Shown: positions 12,797 through 26,032 of the stretch, piece by piece
Numbering within the stretch: position 1 is the stretch's first letter
Layout of the letters: each line of letters starts with the position of its first letter
Origin: Gonatopus flavifemur
Lineage: Eukaryota; Arthropoda; Insecta; Hymenoptera; Dryinidae
Length of the DNA stretch: 64,000 nucleotides
Direction of reading: 5' to 3'
Assembly (NCBI GenBank): GCA_018340375.1
Contig: JAFFJZ010000006.1
Coordinates: 26,046,001-26,110,000, forward strand
The notes under the pieces: model-generated
The model's input: only the letters and a program-made list of their open reading frames with translations
The model's database searches: none
What the model was told of the DNA's origin: nothing
Made by a program: the position numbers and the translations under genes

Positions 12797-14920
12797 GATG
12801 ACCGTCGTCGATCACATCATTTTTTCATGCCGCGCAACCATACACAACCACTACTACCACCATTAACATAAATCCTAAAGTACCAAGACGCTGGGTATTG
12901 TTTTTTTTACACTTTTCTCTTTTTCTCTCTTCCTTCCGCAATTTATATTCAAAAGAAAAACTGGCGAACTCGACTCCGTGCGATCCACGATACCCGTTGA
13001 TCTGGATTCTAACCTCGCTTTCGTGTAACAATGTCAGATTCACAATTGAGAATCACCACAAGGAAAGAGAGAGAAGAACGATAGAGAGAGAGAGGGACAA
13101 TGTTTTTGTCCTTTTTATTATACAGCTTGACCACTAAAAATTTTTTCATGAATTAGAAAATTATCATTCGCGTACGTACGATGGACGTATTCGCGTTTAC
13201 GGCACTGATTTTCACGGTTTTACGTGGTCGCGTCTAACGATCATCAACAGATCCGGGCGCTCTTCTTTCCGATGTACGTGCTCCTTTTTTCTCACATTGC
13301 ACAACATACACATTAGAGTACGAATATTAAACAATCGAAATTTCAGATTGAAATAAAAAAGGTTGGCGTATGGGATACGGGAGAGGATGAGGATGCACCG
13401 TTTCTCAGAAGACACGGAATACAGTTCAGTTCTTGCGGAAAGTAATTATAGAAATATATTCAAGAGTCGTGAAACGGCGCGCTAGATTTCACTTGGCGAA
13501 ACAAAAACAAATCGCGTGAAACAGAGATGAGTGAATCGCGAGACTCGGAGAAATTAGAGGATAACCGAGAGTTTATGCGAATAGAGGAAACAATCGTACT
13601 TGGCGAACGAGCAAATGTAATCAGCAGTTTGACGGCACGCACAAGCGGCCCCCACAATCTGCATCCACCATTGCACACAACTTGCGTCTGCAACAACCGT
13701 CTGCAGTGCCAACCTTGTAAAAAAAAACCTACTTTGAGAGGGGTTTTCATGGATTTCTGTTTTGAAATGGAATTTTGTGAAGGATTGTTACATGATTTTT
13801 TTTAATTACTTATATACATACGTGAAACTGAAGTGCAATGAACCCGAATTTTTAATCTCGAATCAGAGGTTTCCAGGTAGCACCCAAAAATCCCAAATGA
13901 GTTCTGAAAAAGGACTGTTTCAAAACTCTTCTAGAGTACAAAGAATTCTTGAAGAGGTTCAAAAAGATTTCGATGTTTTGTCAAACATTTACGAGTTTCC
14001 TCAAATTTCTATAAGATTTCTTTAAGAATTTAAATGAAACTCTCAAATTCTTCTTTTGAGAATTCATTGTATACTAAAAGAGTTCTTTTTCAGAACACAT
14101 TTGGGATTCTTATGTGCGGTAGTATGCAAGAAGCCCGACTCCGCTATTATTGGTTTATCGCTGAGGATATTTAGTAATTTCACTAAAAATCACCAGTTTT
14201 CAAGCAACAATGACGAGCAGTCGGGCTCCTCGTATCCTACCTTATTTCAAATTTAGCGCGTGTTCAATGCAATCCGACTGCGGATCGACTGGATGGTTTG
14301 TAAGAGCATAGCGTTTGCAAACTCATCAGAATCTTCCGAGGTGGAATTTCTTTACCCCCCATCAAGATTTTTCACCTGTCTTGACACAACTCGATTGAAC
14401 TTGATTTCCAACGACATCAACAGATGACGTGTCGATGCAATTTTTTCAAAAAAATAAATATTTTCTTCGCCCTCAAATTGGCTTGAATCAATGGAAATTG
14501 ATGAAACCGCTCGCGTGTGGTTGCTGAAACGAATTTGATTCATAGCCGGAATTCCATAAAACCGTAGAACGCGTTGATAGCTTATCGAAAAATGATAAAA
14601 CCTACGAACGCCGACGTAATAAAATAATTCGAAATTTCATATCAGTGCGCGAAAAGCAAATGCAGTACGCCCACCTCCTGTCATAATTAACGATCCGTTT
14701 ACACAGGTGTTTATAAACAAATTCAAACCAGAAACAATCCACACGATGTATTTTTATGCAGATCTGACATGAAAGTATAAAGTTAATTTCTTTTCATTAC
14801 TTTCCTCTTTCTCTATACAACTCTCAACCCTCAAAGAGGTACCGTTACTTCGTTCAGTTTCACAAGTGTATCAAAAATCTGGAGTCATTACGCGAACGTC
14901 TAATTTGGGATCGAAAAGTG
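12797..14920. other. Divergent upstream region of Hcf and the GOLM-like gene
   Basis: About 2.1 kb between the starts of two divergent genes. It should hold the Hcf 5' UTR/promoter (12.8-13.5 kb, with a GA-rich run near 13062-13097) and the promoter of the gene starting at 14921. A short MITE-like element lies at about 13874-14124. A 9-bp inverted repeat (AGCCCGACT/AGTCGGGCT) sits at 14132 and 14219. Open frames here, such as the one at 13527-13805, show no recognisable protein. Confidence 0.6.
13874..14124. mobile_element. MITE-like inverted-repeat element
   Basis: About 250 bp with imperfect ends facing each other. The left end reads CCAGGTAGCACCCAAAAATC and continues with CCAAATGAGTTCTGAAAAAG. 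The right end, reverse complemented, reads CTACCGCACATAAGAATCCC and then AAATGTGTTCTGAAAAAG. The inner 25 bp match better than the outermost bases. The start resembles the TAGCAC ends of the CCC...GGG elements further right. The interior is rich in AATTC/GAATT. No coding capacity. Confidence 0.6.
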
Positions 14921-16946
14921 ATGGGTATTGACAGTATGAGAGTTAGCGGAGGTCGTTGTCCTCCCATCGTTGTGGTGGGTCTCCTCATAGCTTGCTTGAT
15001 GCTCAGTTTCAATTGGTGGACTCTTTCTACTGAAAATTTTGAATTCGTACGACAAATCGACGAACTCAACGAACAGCTCAAAATCAGGTATGTCACGTGC
15101 ATTGCTTGGGGATTTTATTGTTCCTTCGTGATATTCTTATACAATTTTACAGTACCGAAGAGAGAGATCAATGCATCATCCTCAGAGAGAATTTGGATCA
15201 AAAATACAAACACGCGGAGGACGAAGTAGGATCTTTGCACGTCCAATTGGATAAACTAAATGAAATCAAGAAGAAGAACAACGAACTGGACGAGTCTTTG
15301 ACTATATGTAAAAGCGAACTTGATTCGATTAAGAAGCTAGATGCTTCTAAAAATATCGCATTGGAGTCATGGAAGGTAGAGAAGGAAAGCCTCAATTTAA
15401 AATTGGATGTCAAACAGGAAGAAATTCAAAAACTCCAAGATAGATTAGATCAGGTATTACAATATGGAAGAATATCAAATATTAGTCATGAATTTTGAAT
15501 TCTTTACTCTTCATTTTTTCATCATTTCTAGGCCACCAAAGAACTCGAGAATTTGAAATTGAGTTATAATGCACCTTCCGCAAAGGAAAAAGAACAATTG
15601 AATCTCAAACCAGGTATGAGAAAACATTCTCTGTGATTTGTCACATTTATCGTTATTTCACTTTTGCTTCGGATATTGATTGATACGAAGACTCGATTCG
15701 AATACATAAATGGGGATGATTTTCATAAATCCAGATATTCCATCCATCATTTATTTAGATCATATATATCGTTTCAATTATTTTCACTCCAAGGATGGGT
15801 TTAGAATCGCAAAACCATTTTACATAGCCAGTCTCATACATCACTTGTTCATTACTTAAAGATTTCAAAAATTATTATCGGGTTTCGATGATTTAGTGGC
15901 AAGACTGGACAATAGCAATGGTCAGTTGGGTCCTATACACAATGCTTCGATAATAGAAATAGCTGTAGCCGGTCAAGAGGGTTTGAAGTTCCATGGAATT
16001 CCAATTCTACCGCGAGATCCGCCTGGTGCTGAGCGCCAAACTCCCCGATTCTCAGTAACTATGTTGAAAGGTAGAAATTCTTAAACCCTGAAGTCACTTT
16101 AGGTCACGAAATAGAAAAGAAAAAACAAAACATCAAGTAATTTATTCCATCTTTTCTATAAAACGTTAATACGATATATCGAATTATTTAATTATTTATA
16201 ATTCAATCTAAGAACTTATTGATCTAAAAACAAGATGAAGAAACGTAATTGTAAATATTTGTTATATTTTAGAACAATAAAACTAATGAAATGTACGAGA
16301 TATTACGCAGATTTGATCTTTTCACTTTTTCTTTTTCTTTTACATTTGATTTGAAGTTGGTCATTTTTAACGTATCTTTTTACATAACTCCTCATTGTGT
16401 AAATTTTACATTCAAGAAAAAGTGTGATTATTCGATATAACAAGTAGAAAAGAGATTTTACTTAGAATATTTTCAGTAAGTATTTCTGCCTTACTCAAAT
16501 TGAAATTTTAATCGAAATGATGGATGATAATACAATTTTTGTTCGTTCGCCTAGAATTCTTTCAATTTATGTTCAATGCATTATCGTAGAATATTGATAT
16601 TCATAGATTTGTTCATTAATTTGTAATGATGTTTCAATTATTTCCAGCGGACAACGTTTCGGAGCCGAAGATGAACGGTACGATATTGAAATCACTGCTT
16701 AAAAATGTAGAAATCTCTAAAGATATCAAAAATCATGGAGATGGTGATTAAAATATATTCTTATCGCATTTTTTGAATATTGAAATTTCAAGTGAATTTG
16801 TTTGTAAGTAACGCAACTGATATTCCAATTTATTTGATTTATTTTCAGATGGTTTGAATGAAGAAGAGGAAATGGAAGACAACGATAGAGAGCGGCAAAT
16901 GAAAGGACCGGACACTACAGAAAAAGTAGATGAAACTAATAAGTAA
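14921..16946 (+). CDS. GOLM1/GOLM2 (CASC4)-like Golgi membrane protein
   Basis: Type II Golgi transmembrane protein of the GP73/CASC4 family, thought to act in Golgi cargo sorting. Exons: 14921..15087, 15153..15453, 15532..15613, 15897..16070, 16648..16743, 16849..16946, giving 305 aa. There is a short cytosolic N-terminus with the family signature CPPIVVVGLL, a signal-anchor helix (about 16-34, ending FNWW), a long coiled coil (about 40-170; Glu/Lys/Leu-rich), a segment with FHGIPILPRDPPG, and an acidic tail (NEEEEMEDND) typical of GOLM proteins. Start is the ATG at 14921; the next Met is 5 codons in. Exon 5 is uncertain: a donor at 16678 would make it a 30-nt microexon in the same phase. 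A likely poly(A) signal is AATAAA at 17504. The middle exons are less conserved than the two ends, so family assignment is good and orthology is inferred. Confidence 0.85.
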
Positions 16947-19900
16947 TATCGAATTCAGTGCCTATTATGTATTATATTGATGTATGTGTGTGTATGTACG
17001 TATGCATGTATGTATGGGATATATCAGAACTACAAACACAAAAAAAGGTTCGCACATAGAACGTGAATGCTTTCATCATTTTACTCTGCTGAAAAATATT
17101 TTTAATATTCAAATGATCTGCATATCATATATATATATATATATTATAGTATATACAGTACGTACATATGTGATGCCCAAATACTGTACTTCGCATAAAC
17201 AATCGCTACAAAAGTGTCTTTCTCTTTTTATTCGCAATCGTGTTGAAAGATAATGTTAAATGAAGGACAAGGAAAAGATGTGTTTTTTTTGTTATCTTTT
17301 TAAAAACATATAATATTGTACATAAAATTGTTTGCAAAAGTTTCAATTGTAAAAACATTGTGTGTTATTTCGAACAGTATATTCATGGAATTTTAAATTA
17401 AATTGTATCATGATTTCTTGAATCTCGAGAGATTTTGAAAACGAAATTGCGAATTTGTGAATATAATTGAAGTTTCAAAGTATTGTGCCATTCGAAGAGA
17501 TTTAATAAAAAATATTGAAAGGAATGGATGGTGGTGAGTTGGTTGAATTTTATTCCCTCCGATTCAATGAGTGGTAGAAAAATATTGTTTAACTTCAAAT
17601 TCAATATATGCAATAGCAAAGATCCGACAAAAAATTTTCCCCAATGGAAAGTTTGGTCTTCGAAGTGGTCACGAATTGTTTTATTGTTTTTTATCAGCAT
17701 AATGGGGAATGGATAATATATATTTAAATAAAAAGTCGATATTTTTTATATACACAATATCGATCTTGGACGCTTAAAACAATATTTTTCGTTGCCTCAC
17801 CACTCAATCCACAGTATTCATTGAGTTATTCTTTGATTCGAATAACCATTTTTCATTTTGAAGAAAAAATGAATTCTGAAAAAGGTAATCTATGAAGGTA
17901 TTAGTTTCAAAATTTTATTTTCTATTTGCTTGAACATGTGTTGTTTTTTTTTTTACATATTCTCTTTTCTATGTTACAATTCACATATATATTCTTCAGT
18001 CTAGTACATCATTTTTAGACACCTCTTATTGCTTATCGTGTTTCAATCGATATAAATAATAACTGAATTCATAAAATGATGGAAGATAACGCAAAATACT
18101 GAATAAGATACTTTCTTAAATTTAAAATACTCAAATACACGCGTAGCATTAAAAACTCTCCCAATAGATGTTTGTAAAAATATTTATATTCCTATGATTC
18201 GTTTTTTTTTCCTTATTAGAGATATACCAGCCTTTTTGCAGGAAAAATTCGACTATAGTCATGCAATTTATATTCTTTGAATTCTCTTGTTCAAGTATCT
18301 TATTCAATATTCTAATTTGGAATATCGATTGATGGATATCATATTGTCTCTAGGAATGTCGTTTATGAATTTTCAATAGCAGGCCGATTTATATATATGT
18401 ATTATTTCGTATCCAACAACCAATCAAACATCCGCTGTGATTTTTGTCTTCAATTTCAAATCGCAGCAGAGCACAATTATTAGATATTTGAAAAATCTTC
18501 AACGAACATACTTGTTTCCTTCGAATACATATTTGTAACGAAACATGAAAAATATATAATTATTGATTTGATAAATAAATGGTAATAATACTTTAAAAGA
18601 TAATATTATGGTAATCAATTAATAATTCGGACAATCACCGTTAGTACCTTTGAGTGTAAATATATTTTTAATAACAAAATGCAAAACTTGACTAGGAAAC
18701 ATTAAGCGATGACTAGATGATTAATTACTAAATGTTAATACTATATAATCTATTATAACAGTTATTGTAAATTTTGGTCTGTTAATGACAATTTCTCAAT
18801 GATTCAATGTGAAAGAACTGACCAAGTTTTGAAATTTCTAGTTCATAAATATTATGTACTGAATACAAGATACGATTAATGTATCTGTTTATTACAAAAA
18901 ATCTAATCGTGGATCACAAGAATTGGATCACGTAGATCAATAGGTCTCTAATTCTCACTATTTATTCATTACTACACATTGAAACTTTTCATTGCAATTA
19001 TGAAGTCATTTGTCATATTTTTTTGTGCGATTTTTTGTTAACTACATTAAACTCTATATATATATATATATATATTATAACTTTTACACTTAGAATTATA
19101 ATTAACCTCTTCGAATCTAAATAATGATTCTCAACGCAATATACAATGGCAATATAAATTGCACTGCATATTTCGTACGGATTATGAGTCAAAATTACAA
19201 CATACGGAGAAGACATATGAAACCTCATCATATAAAAGTATATAAAAAATAAATGAATTCTATTTGTCAAATCATACATCTTGAATGATCGAGTGATGAT
19301 TAAAACAAATCATTTGAATATTTTGATTGGAAGAAACAGACTATCCGGTGAGAGTCATCGACCGTTTATAAACGTCGATTCGGCATCGATTCAACGACTT
19401 CGTTTTGAATAAAATCTGAACAATACAATTCTTGGAGATTATCGAAATGTTGAGCCACACTTTTTGTACCATTCGACAAAGCTGGACATGTTTTTCACAG
19501 TCAAATTAAATCTCTTCTCTTGAAATGTGTTTTTATGAGAGATTTTAATAAATCCAATGAAATATTTTTATGTCACGAATCGATGTTTCGATTATCCGCA
19601 GTATTTATTATTACATTAAACGGCTAAGTGCAAATAGAGAAAGATGAAAATGAAAATTTACAAAAAATGTGGCTGAATATATTCATAAACAATTCAAAAA
19701 CAGATAGTTTATACACAGTTAGGCTCTTCGAACAATTGAACGAATCTAATCTTGGAAAAAATACGTATAAATTTCCATCAAAGAGGTTATTTGAATAAAT
19801 CTTTTTGTTCTTACACCTTATATACATCGATATATAAGTCAACATAAATAACAATAACATTGATTTATGTTTGCACATTATTCATACTTTTCATACATGA

Positions 19901-20937
19901 AAAAATATATAATTTCGTCGGATTATACTTTCAAAATGATATTACTTTGGTATATTTCGATTTTTTGTTTGATTAACGAAAGTTTGTTCTTGAAAAATCG
20001 TTTGAATTCATAAATTTCCCGTTTCTTGATTTAGTTTTTGGTCCTATCGGGGATCGTTCGTACTTCACGTCCCTTCTTGCGGTTTATTGTCTTCCTCTTT
20101 GTCCCTATGCTCGAGAAAAAGAATCTTATAATTTTTGTTAAAGGTTCTACGAGGAATCATGGATAAGATTGATGGGAAGTTACGAGAAACTTTGTCGTTT
20201 AGGGAATGGAATTTTTCTGAAATTATTATCGTGACAAAGAGCGAGACTATGCTCGTAGTGGTCAGCCTCGACGACGATACAGAGACAGAAATTAGACCTC
20301 TTTTTTTTTGGAAAATACACTTTTAAGAGGATACATTTCAAAGATAATTTTGACCAGCGCGTTTGATATATTAAACATATTTGAATTTATTTCTTTGGTG
20401 AGAGAATAATAAATAATAAATAAATTAACGAATAAAATTCATCTGAGTTATAGAACGTGAAATATAAAATCTTAAAATGTGCGGGTGTATTTGAATGTAA
20501 ATATACTTGCTTTTACAGGGTGTTATATTTATCACATTCGGTTTTTACTATTGGAAAATCTAACGATAACGGTAGAAAATATGAAATATCAAGGGTCAAC
20601 GGTAAGGCAGTGGAACGTTAGTAAATTATTGTTCAACAGAGCGAAATTATACTAAAAATATTTGAAATCCAACAACTACTTCGTTGTAATCTTCCGCGGA
20701 TGTACGAACAATACGCACCTCTTTATTATGTTTCTCCGTTTTAAAATGAGAACAAAAAGATATGCTTTGAATGCGCTCTACGTGGGACTTGAAAAACATT
20801 TTTAAATCGATTTCAATGTTTTCATTTCGGTTCAATCGCAGATCGAATTATGTATTGCACAACTTCAAACTTATAAATCGATTGTGTTATTCGAGAGGTA
20901 GGTACAATCACTGAAATAATACTCGATCGCCAATGAT
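16947..20937. other. Convergent 3' region of GOLM-like gene and Ric, no gene seen
   Basis: Four kilobases of AT-rich DNA between two genes pointing toward each other. It holds the GOLM-like 3' UTR (to about 17.5 kb) and, on the minus strand, the Ric 3' UTR. TA microsatellites lie at about 17130-17146 and 19055-19076. I find no supported ORF, RNA gene or transposon. Confidence 0.65.
19055..19076. repeat. (TA)n microsatellite
   Basis: Uninterrupted TA dinucleotides for about 22 bp in intergenic DNA. Confidence 0.85.
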
Positions 20938-23841
20938 TCAAGGAGAATAATGAAAACTTTGTCTTTGCTTTTTACGAAAAATGAATGCAAAAATTGAGCG
21001 GAGTCTTCGCCAGCGACTGTGTTTTCGTACCGTGTTGCGTGATTTTTCCCTGGCACGCATTTGCCTGACCAAGGAATAAAATGCGTCGTCGATGAATTGT
21101 CTGAGAGCTGCGGATGTCTCGTAAAATGGACATCCTAATTGTTCGGCAAGTGCTTCGCCTTCTTCCGTGGTTACCTGTGATTTAAGATCATACGTATGGG
21201 TACTTGGATTATTTGTACGTCATCGCATGTATGAACCTTTGTAGGTACCTTTCTTTGATGTTGTAAATCAAATTTGTTGCCGACCAAAACTAAAGGGATA
21301 TCCTCGTTCGCTCTGACACGAGAAATCAATTTCCGATATTCCAGTACCTCTTGAAAACTATGCCTGTCCGTCACGGAGTAACATATCATGAATCCTTCAC
21401 CACATCTCATATATTGATCACGCATCGCGGTGAACTCAACCTAACAATGAAAAAAGGAAGAAAAAAAAGAGGGAAGTCGTAATTGTGTTATAAAGAAGTA
21501 ATCAATATCCAAGTTATTGTTTTTAATAATTCCATTGTAGTAAGAGAATGGATATCTTTCGCTCGATGAGGGGGAAAAGAAGAATTTTTCACAATTGACG
21601 TATCATCGAGTATTGAAAATCAATAAAACCGGGGATGACAGGTTTATCTTCAATTTACGAGTACGAGAGATTGATTGATTTGAAATCTTTTACTCCTCCT
21701 CGCGGAAGATGAGTATGAATGGGGTCCATAGATATGATTTAAAAGATTCTCAAACCTGTCCCGCGGTATCGAGAATATCCAAAAGTGCTGCCTCCCCGTC
21801 TATAACTGCCTGCTGTTGGTAAGAATCCTCTGTTACAGAAGAATAAAGAATGTTGAAAAATCATCTATTTTTTATTTGAATTGAGTTCTTTTTTCCATAA
21901 AATATGCTCTTACCTATCGTTGGGTCGTGATAATCAAGAAAACTGTGACTGACGAATTGAAGAGTAACAGCTGGAAAAGAGATTGAAAAATCCTCAAGTT
22001 TGAATGTCATTGAATAATCTCTGTTAGGATTGTTATTTAAATATTACAACTAGAAAGTTTATATTCCCGAATTCTGTTCTCAAAAATACAGGTGTTGTTT
22101 TTTCATCAAATAAAACAATGAAAGGTCAAATGTCGAGGTTGAAATCCAAGTTTATGATAATGAAGTGCATCACAGACACAGGCTCCATGTGAAATTAATT
22201 GAAATCTCGTAGCTTTGAGATTCTATTTTCCATAGCATAATAGATTGCTGTGGTTGTTTAACAAAGACCTTGAAACAATAACGACACAGAGTATGTGAAA
22301 TGGCATTCAACATCTCCGTTAAATCAAATTAGAAAACTTTCAAACGAATTTTAAGTATATAAGTATCAAAATTAAACGCCCGTAAATGAAGTATTTATAT
22401 ATTTTCAATCTTTTCCTTTTGCGACCTCATTTTTAGTTTCAAAAAACCTTGCAGCTGAATTGAACGTAATCACGTTTCATGCTTAAAGGTAATCTTTTAA
22501 GACATGCTTCAAGATTCGCCACCGAGTACCTTTTTTCCAACCATTTGTTCTTTCAACTATTCTTATAATGCGGGTATAATCGATTTCGGTATTCAACGTT
22601 GTAACGATATTTTAATACACGTTCTTTTTCAAATCTAAAAGAACTTTGACGTTCACTGGAATCTTATCAAAGCTTGAATCGTTAATCGAAACAAATTAGT
22701 CATCGTACGTTGATTGTCAATTGAAATTACACCCGCGTTTAATTTTCCAATATGATTCCTGAATAATATATTCTATTCGAAATTGAATACTATGCGATGT
22801 TATCTTTTATAAAACAACATATTATTCCACGTTTACTCAAGATTTAAATTCAATAAACAGCCATTCAAACTCAACGACATGAAAGACTCGGTAACTGCCA
22901 CATTGAATGAAGTCATTATAAAAGAATTTGATGCAGTAGGTGGTTTTTTTTAAATGTATTCATGAGAAACGCATTGGGATTGTCAAGTTTGATTTCAAAG
23001 GTTTTTATAAATTTAATCGCAGTGATTAAAACAAAATCATTTTGTTTTGTTTGTAAATTTTTAAATTATAAAAATAACGGAATAGTTTGATAGATAAAAA
23101 TGCACGATGTATACAAATTTGTTGATCGATATTTTATAACATTTAATATAAACTCGACAAAGTTTCTATAAAAAATATCGATAACAATAGTGCCATAATC
23201 ATAATGTAAACAAATTCATCAATAATCAAATTATAATTGGAATAGTAACCGTGAATAAAACATTATGAAAAGCAACAAAATATTTCTCTTCAAAAGACAC
23301 TTATCCGCGCTCCAAAATTGACAAATTCGTTTTTCCAAACATAGAATGACGTCCGCACTGACGTATTTTGGAACTTGGCAAATAAGATAGCTTTTCAAAT
23401 GTTTCTAAGAACTTGTAATGATACAAGACATAAAATAAATGAATCAATATTAACGTGTCATGGAGATTATTTTTAAGAGATAATGCAAATTTGTTTATAT
23501 ACGTCATCATTTGGATTATCATACCAATTAAAAGGACAATAATATTATGATTGCAACGATGTCTCATTGGACAACTGAACATCTTTGCTTTTGGAACTTT
23601 GTACATGCTAGAAATATGCATGATCTCGAATGAAAGTTCACCACTGAAAGCAACGTGTGTATGAAAAAAGGCTGGAAAACTTGAAAACACTCGTACCTGA
23701 TTTTCCAACACCACCATCACCCAAAACAACTATTTTGTAGACTCTAAGTCCGCCCCTGGTAGTGGGTTGTGATACCACTGGAACGTCATTATTTTTACCG
23801 TTGACGGTTGTATTTTTATCTTTTGCGATGTCAGTTGACAT
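20938..23841 (-). CDS. Ric: RIT/Ric-type Ras-related GTPase
   Basis: Ras-family GTPase of the RIT branch (Drosophila Ric, calmodulin-binding), acting at the plasma membrane in MAPK/stress signalling. Exons from the minus-strand start: 23697..23841, 21914..21970, 21756..21829, 21249..21440, 20938..21174, giving 234 aa with all phases consistent. P-loop GDGGVGKS (41-48); effector segment HDPTIEDSY; G3 DTAGQ (88-92) followed by [12 protein letters not shown]4 NKFD (147-150); G5 ETSAA (175-179). The C-terminus lacks a CAAX box and is polybasic with Trp ([18 protein letters not shown]), the RIT hallmark for phospholipid and calmodulin binding. The N-terminal extension of about 33 residues before the GTPase fold begins at the only in-frame ATG I see. 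Intron 1 is 1.7 kb. Recognition is strong. Confidence 0.95.
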
Positions 23842-26032
23842 TGTGAGGAAAAAAGAGGTAAATAAATCGATAATTATATCGATGAATTTGATCTACTATC
23901 CCCGAAACGATCAATCATTTGCTTTATTTATAAAGCGTTTGAAAATTGATCGAATACAAGAAGACACATTCGTCCTTCTGGATATATTGTTGCTACTCAT
24001 TTTTGAAGATTGTCAATTTGGAAACTTCACTGAAACGAAACACCGTTTTTTACTCTATTCGTCTATTTAAAAATACGGCGATCCTATGTACATTAACTCT
24101 AATCTACATACAAGATAGGGCAGCATGACGATCTCAATGACGAATCGTGCACAAATACTGGAGAGACAACGACCGACCGGGTCCGCGACTGAACGTGACA
24201 GTCGCCGCGAATCGAGTCGAATGTAATTTCTAAGCAGAATCTGTTGATCTAAGTATGAGATCGTATGATACCTCGGGGTGTACGTCCGCACCGACAACAC
24301 ACATTTACTCCCTCTCTCCTGATAATGATATCCTGAATGTGGGTGTACAAGGATACACAGGGTATAAAATCTTGAAAAATTCTATCAATCAAGCGAATGA
24401 ATGTTATGTCACGTTTAATAGCATGAAACACCAACAACAATGGGGGGTTTTTATTTTCTATCTCATATGAGATTTGATTAGTACCTCCATTTTTGATTCC
24501 CGTATGGTTGTTTCATAAATGGCGGTTGGTCGATAACCCTAGCCAGACGTGAATCTGCGATCTATGGCGAAAGAGAGTACGCGCACGCTCAGCTGTTCCA
24601 CTTGAACTATCAAATTTTACATAGACAGATTCTTGTAACTTCTATATTTAAAATTGTGTACTTGAAAAATATGTCCTCTGAAAATTGAATATAAATTTTT
24701 CAAATACTAAAAATTTCGAGTTTCAAATCCTTGGATTGAAAATATATTCCATAAATTCTAGAGAAAACTCATTGTTCCGAACAATTAGTTCTACTCTGAT
24801 TATTTTGTATATCTCGTTACCCCATTTAAAGAACAGAAATTTTACATATTGTTTGTTAAAATCCATCACTGAAGTAACATGGAATCTAATTAAAATTCTT
24901 CTTGCATGACTTCAATGTTTCAGGCGTGCGTTAAAAACCTTCGTTTTCTTATTCCACTATGAGCGATCCGGTATGATATCGAATCAGTAAAAAAAACTCC
25001 ATGTAATTATGAAATGTAATTAATTTACATTTTATGTGGAGAAATAGAACAGAAAATTTCAGAAAAATCTACAGCGAATATGACAAATTTTTGAACAGAG
25101 AATGATTTTTTTTTGTAAAACTTGGTACAATTCTTATTTATTATCTCTGTTAAGTGATCGTTGATAAAAACTTACAATTACACAAAACATAACGTAATAT
25201 TTCACTAAGAGATCATCGAGACACAAGCGCGATTGTATGAACTTTCCTTTGTAAGCTGATTACAAAAACAAAGCTTCTCTCCCGATGTTCTGTTAAAGTT
25301 ATACTCAACGGTACACGGATATAATGCTTTCTTCTTAATCGAAGAAACACATATCTCTTATTCTGTTAATCGATTAAAAGAACGATGATATCTTCTTAGA
25401 TGAATTGAATCCCACACATACAGATCTTCTCGGAAGATTTCAAAGGTTGGCGAAGACCTACTACTCACTCTTTTCATTACGTATCGCATTTTTGTAATAA
25501 TTCTCAATGAAAAAGCGTTAAAATTGGAAAAATAATTGATTGCTTCCAGCCTGGAATAGTCCGTTGAGAAATGGATTTATGAATATTAATAAACAGAATG
25601 CGGTCATTGGAATTCATTTTGAAGGATGATAAATAAAACCATACATGTTTCAAATCGATTGAGAAGTATCAATTAAGAACATCTTTTAAAACGGAACAAT
25701 TTTACACCCACATGAAGATGTCGCGTGAAATAATAACGAAAGTAGGAGAGAAATGATTTTTCCTCAATAATGTCTTTAACAAAGTATTATAAATCTTTGA
25801 AATCACTTTGAATTTCAATCAGTCTGCCGTCTGATACGAAGCTCGTAGCCACATAGCTCCCATATAATAATCCCTCGAATTTGTGCATTGGTTATTTATA
25901 AATTTTTGTGAGATGTCAGAGCTAGGAAAGATTCACGTCGATTGATGAAATCCGTTTTTATTGAAAAATGAATAATTAACAAGACCTGTGTTTCTTTTTT
26001 TTATTTTTATTTTTATTCAAAAAACTGACGAA
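23842..26032. other. Divergent upstream region of Ric and the fasciclin gene
   Basis: About 2.2 kb between two divergent start codons. A locally GC-richer stretch near 24150-24300 and 24515-24600 may hold promoter or 5' UTR sequence of Ric. Frames here show no known domain and no convincing splice partners. No repeat of note. Confidence 0.5.

Noticed and set aside
23301..23696. Extension of the Ric first exon frame into intron 1
   Set aside because: The P-loop exon ends at a canonical donor (TCAG|GTACGA), and the next conserved residues (AVTLQF) are at 21970; the intron frame has no homology.
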